A stretch of DNA of 64,000 nt from Streptomyces sp. TRM68416 (GTDB lineage: Bacteria > Actinomycetota > Actinomycetes > Streptomycetales > Streptomycetaceae). Position numbers and translations under genes: made by a program. Location of the stretch: positions 62,001 through 126,000 of the forward strand of contig NZ_JACVWU010000001.1 of assembly GCF_014596915.1 (NCBI RefSeq), read 5' to 3'. Position 1 is the first letter of the stretch. The number at the start of each line of letters is the position of its first letter. Positions 60,222 through 64,000 of this stretch are shown piece by piece. The notes under the pieces were generated by a model. That model was not told the DNA's origin and ran no database searches. It worked only from the letters and a program-made list of their open reading frames with translations.

Positions 60222-61838
60222 TCACCCTAGCTTCAGGGCCAGCATCGCGATGTCGTCCTCCCGGTCGTGGCCGAAGCAGCCGAGGAGCGTGTCGCACAGG
60301 GACGCCAGGTCCGGCGGGGTGTCGGCGGCGGCCGCGCGCAGTTGTTCCAGGGAGACGGCGAGGTCGGTGCCGCGGGTCTCGATCAGCCCGTCGGTGACCA
60401 TGAGCAGACGGTCGGTGGGCGCCAGGAACAGCTCGGTGGGCTCGGACCGCTCCAGGCCGAGGCCGAGCAGCGGGCCGTTCGCCTTCACGTACTCGGCGTG
60501 GTTCCCTTCCCGCACGATCAGCGGCGGGATGTGGCCGGCGTTCGCGATCCTGGTGTGCCCGGTGTCCGGGCCGACCAGGGCCAGGCAGACGGTCGCCGTG
60601 ACGTCGGGGTGGTAGTGCTGGAGCATCCGGTCCAGCCGCTCGGCGAGCACCCCGGGGTCGCTCTCGTGCACGCAGTAGGCGCGCAGCGCGTGCCGGATCT
60701 CGACCATGACGGTGGCCGCCTCCAGCGAGTGCCCGACCACGTCCCCGACCGCCACGAGCGTGCCGCCCCCGGTGCGCAGGGCGGCGTAGAAGTCCCCGCC
60801 GATCTCGGTCTGCCGGGAGGCGGGCACGTACCGCACGGCCAGGTCGACGCCGGGCAGGTGGGGCAGGCTCTGCGGCTGGGGCAGGAAGCTGTGCTGGAGG
60901 GTGAGCGCGATGTGCCGCTCCACCTGGTACATCAGCAGCGGTTCGGCGGCGAGCGCGGTGGCCTGGGCGAGCCGGACGACGGGTTCGTCCGCCGCCCGGC
61001 CGATCTGCGGGGTGCCGCGCACCGGCGTGGCGATGCACACCGGCGTCCGGCCCTCCTGGGTGAACGCCAGCACCACGCGCGCGTCGTCCGCCCGGCCGGG
61101 CCGGAAGAACCCGGCCGGCCACAGCGGCGCGGGAACGACCGTGGTGTGCACGCCGGTCCGCCCCTGCCCGATCCGGGTGATCAGCCGGGTCACCTCCTCG
61201 TGCGCACCGGCGTCCGGCAGCGCGAGCCGGCTCCTGGACGTGCCCACGCTCAGCTCGCCGTCCGGGCCGAGTACGAAGACGGCGGCGGGGCCGCCGGTGA
61301 GCCGGGCCGCGCCCTTGGCGGCCGCGTCGGCCAGCTCCTGCGTGCAGCGGGCGGCCTGCACCGTGACGATCGCCTCGGACAGCAGGTTCAGCCGGTGCGC
61401 CAGGGTCTCGGCGTCGGCGCCGCGCCGGGCCGCGCGCACCGCCGCCCGTACCACGGCCTGGATCTCCCGGGGTTCGGCGGGCACGGTCAGATAGGCGTCC
61501 CCGCCCGCGTCGAGTCCCTGGCACCGCTCCGCCGCCCCGCGGGGCGCGGCGGAGAAGTGCACGACGGGCAGCGCCGCGGTGGAGGGCTGGGCCCTGACCC
61601 GGCGGCACAGTTCGTAGCCGCTCATGTCCGGCAGCCCGACGTCCACGAGCGCCACGTCGGGCAGCACGCCGCCGTGCAGCCGTGTGTCGAGCTCCACGAG
61701 GGCCTCGCCGCCGCTGGCGACCGGGACGACCCGGTGTCCGGCGCGGCGCAGCACGGCGCCCATGGCGTAGCGGTTCGCCGCCACGTCGTCGACGACCATC
61801 ACCGTCGTCGCAGCCGTGTCCTGGTCGTAGCCGTCCAT
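60222..61838 (-). CDS. Receiver-GAF-like-SpoIIE serine phosphatase
   Basis: A 538-residue protein. Residues ~12-128 are a receiver with acidic pair DD 17-18 and phospho-acceptor Asp 66 (VALVDVGLPDMSG), but the usual Lys in the YLxKP motif is Val (DAYLTVPAEP). The middle (~150-300) looks GAF-like. The C-terminal PP2C/SpoIIE domain is complete: TEIGGDFYAAL, VAVGDVVGHSLEAA, MVTDGLIETRG, DDIAMLAL. Such proteins dephosphorylate anti-anti-sigma factors. The GAGGGA site lies 9 bases before the ATG. The preceding gene on this strand is the pullulanase, separated by a terminator. Confidence 0.88.
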   Translation of the reverse strand: MDGYDQDTAATTVMVVDDVAANRYAMGAVLRRAGHRVVPVASGGEALVELDTRLHGGVLPDVALVDVGLPDMSGYELCRRVRAQPSTAALPVVHFSAAPRGAAERCQGLDAGGDAYLTVPAEPREIQAVVRAAVRAARRGADAETLAHRLNLLSEAIVTVQAARCTQELADAAAKGAARLTGGPAAVFVLGPDGELSVGTSRSRLALPDAGAHEEVTRLITRIGQGRTGVHTTVVPAPLWPAGFFRPGRADDARVVLAFTQEGRTPVCIATPVRGTPQIGRAADEPVVRLAQATALAAEPLLMYQVERHIALTLQHSFLPQPQSLPHLPGVDLAVRYVPASRQTEIGGDFYAALRTGGGTLVAVGDVVGHSLEAATVMVEIRHALRAYCVHESDPGVLAERLDRMLQHYHPDVTATVCLALVGPDTGHTRIANAGHIPPLIVREGNHAEYVKANGPLLGLGLERSEPTELFLAPTDRLLMVTDGLIETRGTDLAVSLEQLRAAAADTPPDLASLCDTLLGCFGHDREDDIAMLALKLG

Positions 61839-61867
61839 CTCCGACAGTCCCTCGGGGTGAACACAAG

Positions 61868-61901
61868 GATGGAGCGGACCCGGGACCGGGTCCGCTCCAT
61901 C
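61868..61901 (-). terminator. Terminator of the pullulanase gene
   Basis: A 16-bp perfect inverted repeat (61868-61883 and 61886-61901) lying 15 bases beyond the pullulanase stop and before the phosphatase start. Confidence 0.85.
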
Positions 61902-61915
61902 AAGGTAATGCCGTA

Positions 61916-64000
<2,085 letters not shown>

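Noticed and set aside
60222..61838. Part of a classical two-component pair with the upstream gene
   Set aside because: No histidine kinase adjacent; the neighbour on the same strand is a pullulanase with its own terminator.

Overview
This 64 kb window comes from a high-GC actinobacterium, almost certainly a Streptomyces chromosome. The reasons are strong GC bias at third codon positions, frequent GTG starts, many probable leaderless genes, Streptomyces-type conserved hypotheticals, a GSI/GSII glutamine synthetase pair under GlnR-like boxes, and the order pepA-lpd-sucB-gntR-aceE ... lipB-lipA ... glnA ... glnII, which from memory matches the S. coelicolor core chromosome. No transposase, integrase, CRISPR array, rRNA or tRNA was recognised. 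All functional calls are made by reading the proteins, without database searches.

Layout. (1) 1-5402 is an accessory block mostly on the minus strand: an XRE regulator, three small Streptomyces-type proteins, a graspetide-type RiPP precursor (tgmA) and its ATP-grasp ligase (tgmB, cut by the left edge), then a HAD-like protein, a decayed gene fragment and a secreted or membrane-anchored Cys protein. (2) 5488-6273 is cobS. (3) 6270-13067 is a five-gene minus-strand locus for a secreted amino-sugar polysaccharide: a secreted deacetylase of the PelA/Agd3 type, a PelF-like GT4 glycosyltransferase, a polytopic membrane protein, a spherulin-4 protein and a GH114 lipoprotein. The last four overlap by 4 bp each. 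(4) 13430-22405 holds leucyl aminopeptidase and the 2-oxoacid dehydrogenase genes (lpd, sucB, a GntR regulator, aceE). (5) 22478-32899 is a mix of an SNF-type transporter with its small subunit, a WYL regulator, a PGRP amidase, a MarP-like protease, a GNAT, an SDR, an FAD oxidoreductase and a large regulator. (6) 33135-38398 has lipB, lipA and glnA. (7) 38499-46512 has HtpX/PspAB, two ANTAR proteins, a DUF2252 protein and small hypotheticals. (8) 46942-54533 has glnII, a HEAT-repeat protein, an epimerase, a two-component pair and a DUF1996 secreted protein. (9) 54593-64000 has a lipoprotein, a sigma-factor-derived membrane protein, a possible di-iron oxygenase/reductase/TetR unit, a CHMI-like isomerase, a receiver-SpoIIE phosphatase and a pullulanase cut by the right edge.

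How the genes connect. LipB and LipA make the lipoyl cofactor carried by the two lipoyl domains of SucB, whose dihydrolipoyl arm is reoxidised by Lpd; AceE supplies the pyruvate dehydrogenase E1. GlnA and GlnII, 8.5 kb apart, each have an upstream site with GlnR spacing. The two most unusual blocks are the graspetide cassette and the polysaccharide locus, which combines domain types known from bacterial Pel and fungal galactosaminogalactan systems. A dispersed GC-rich repeat family occurs at four places, and one copy lies inside the coding sequence of the polysaccharide-locus membrane protein, where it has expanded as a 24-bp in-frame tandem repeat.
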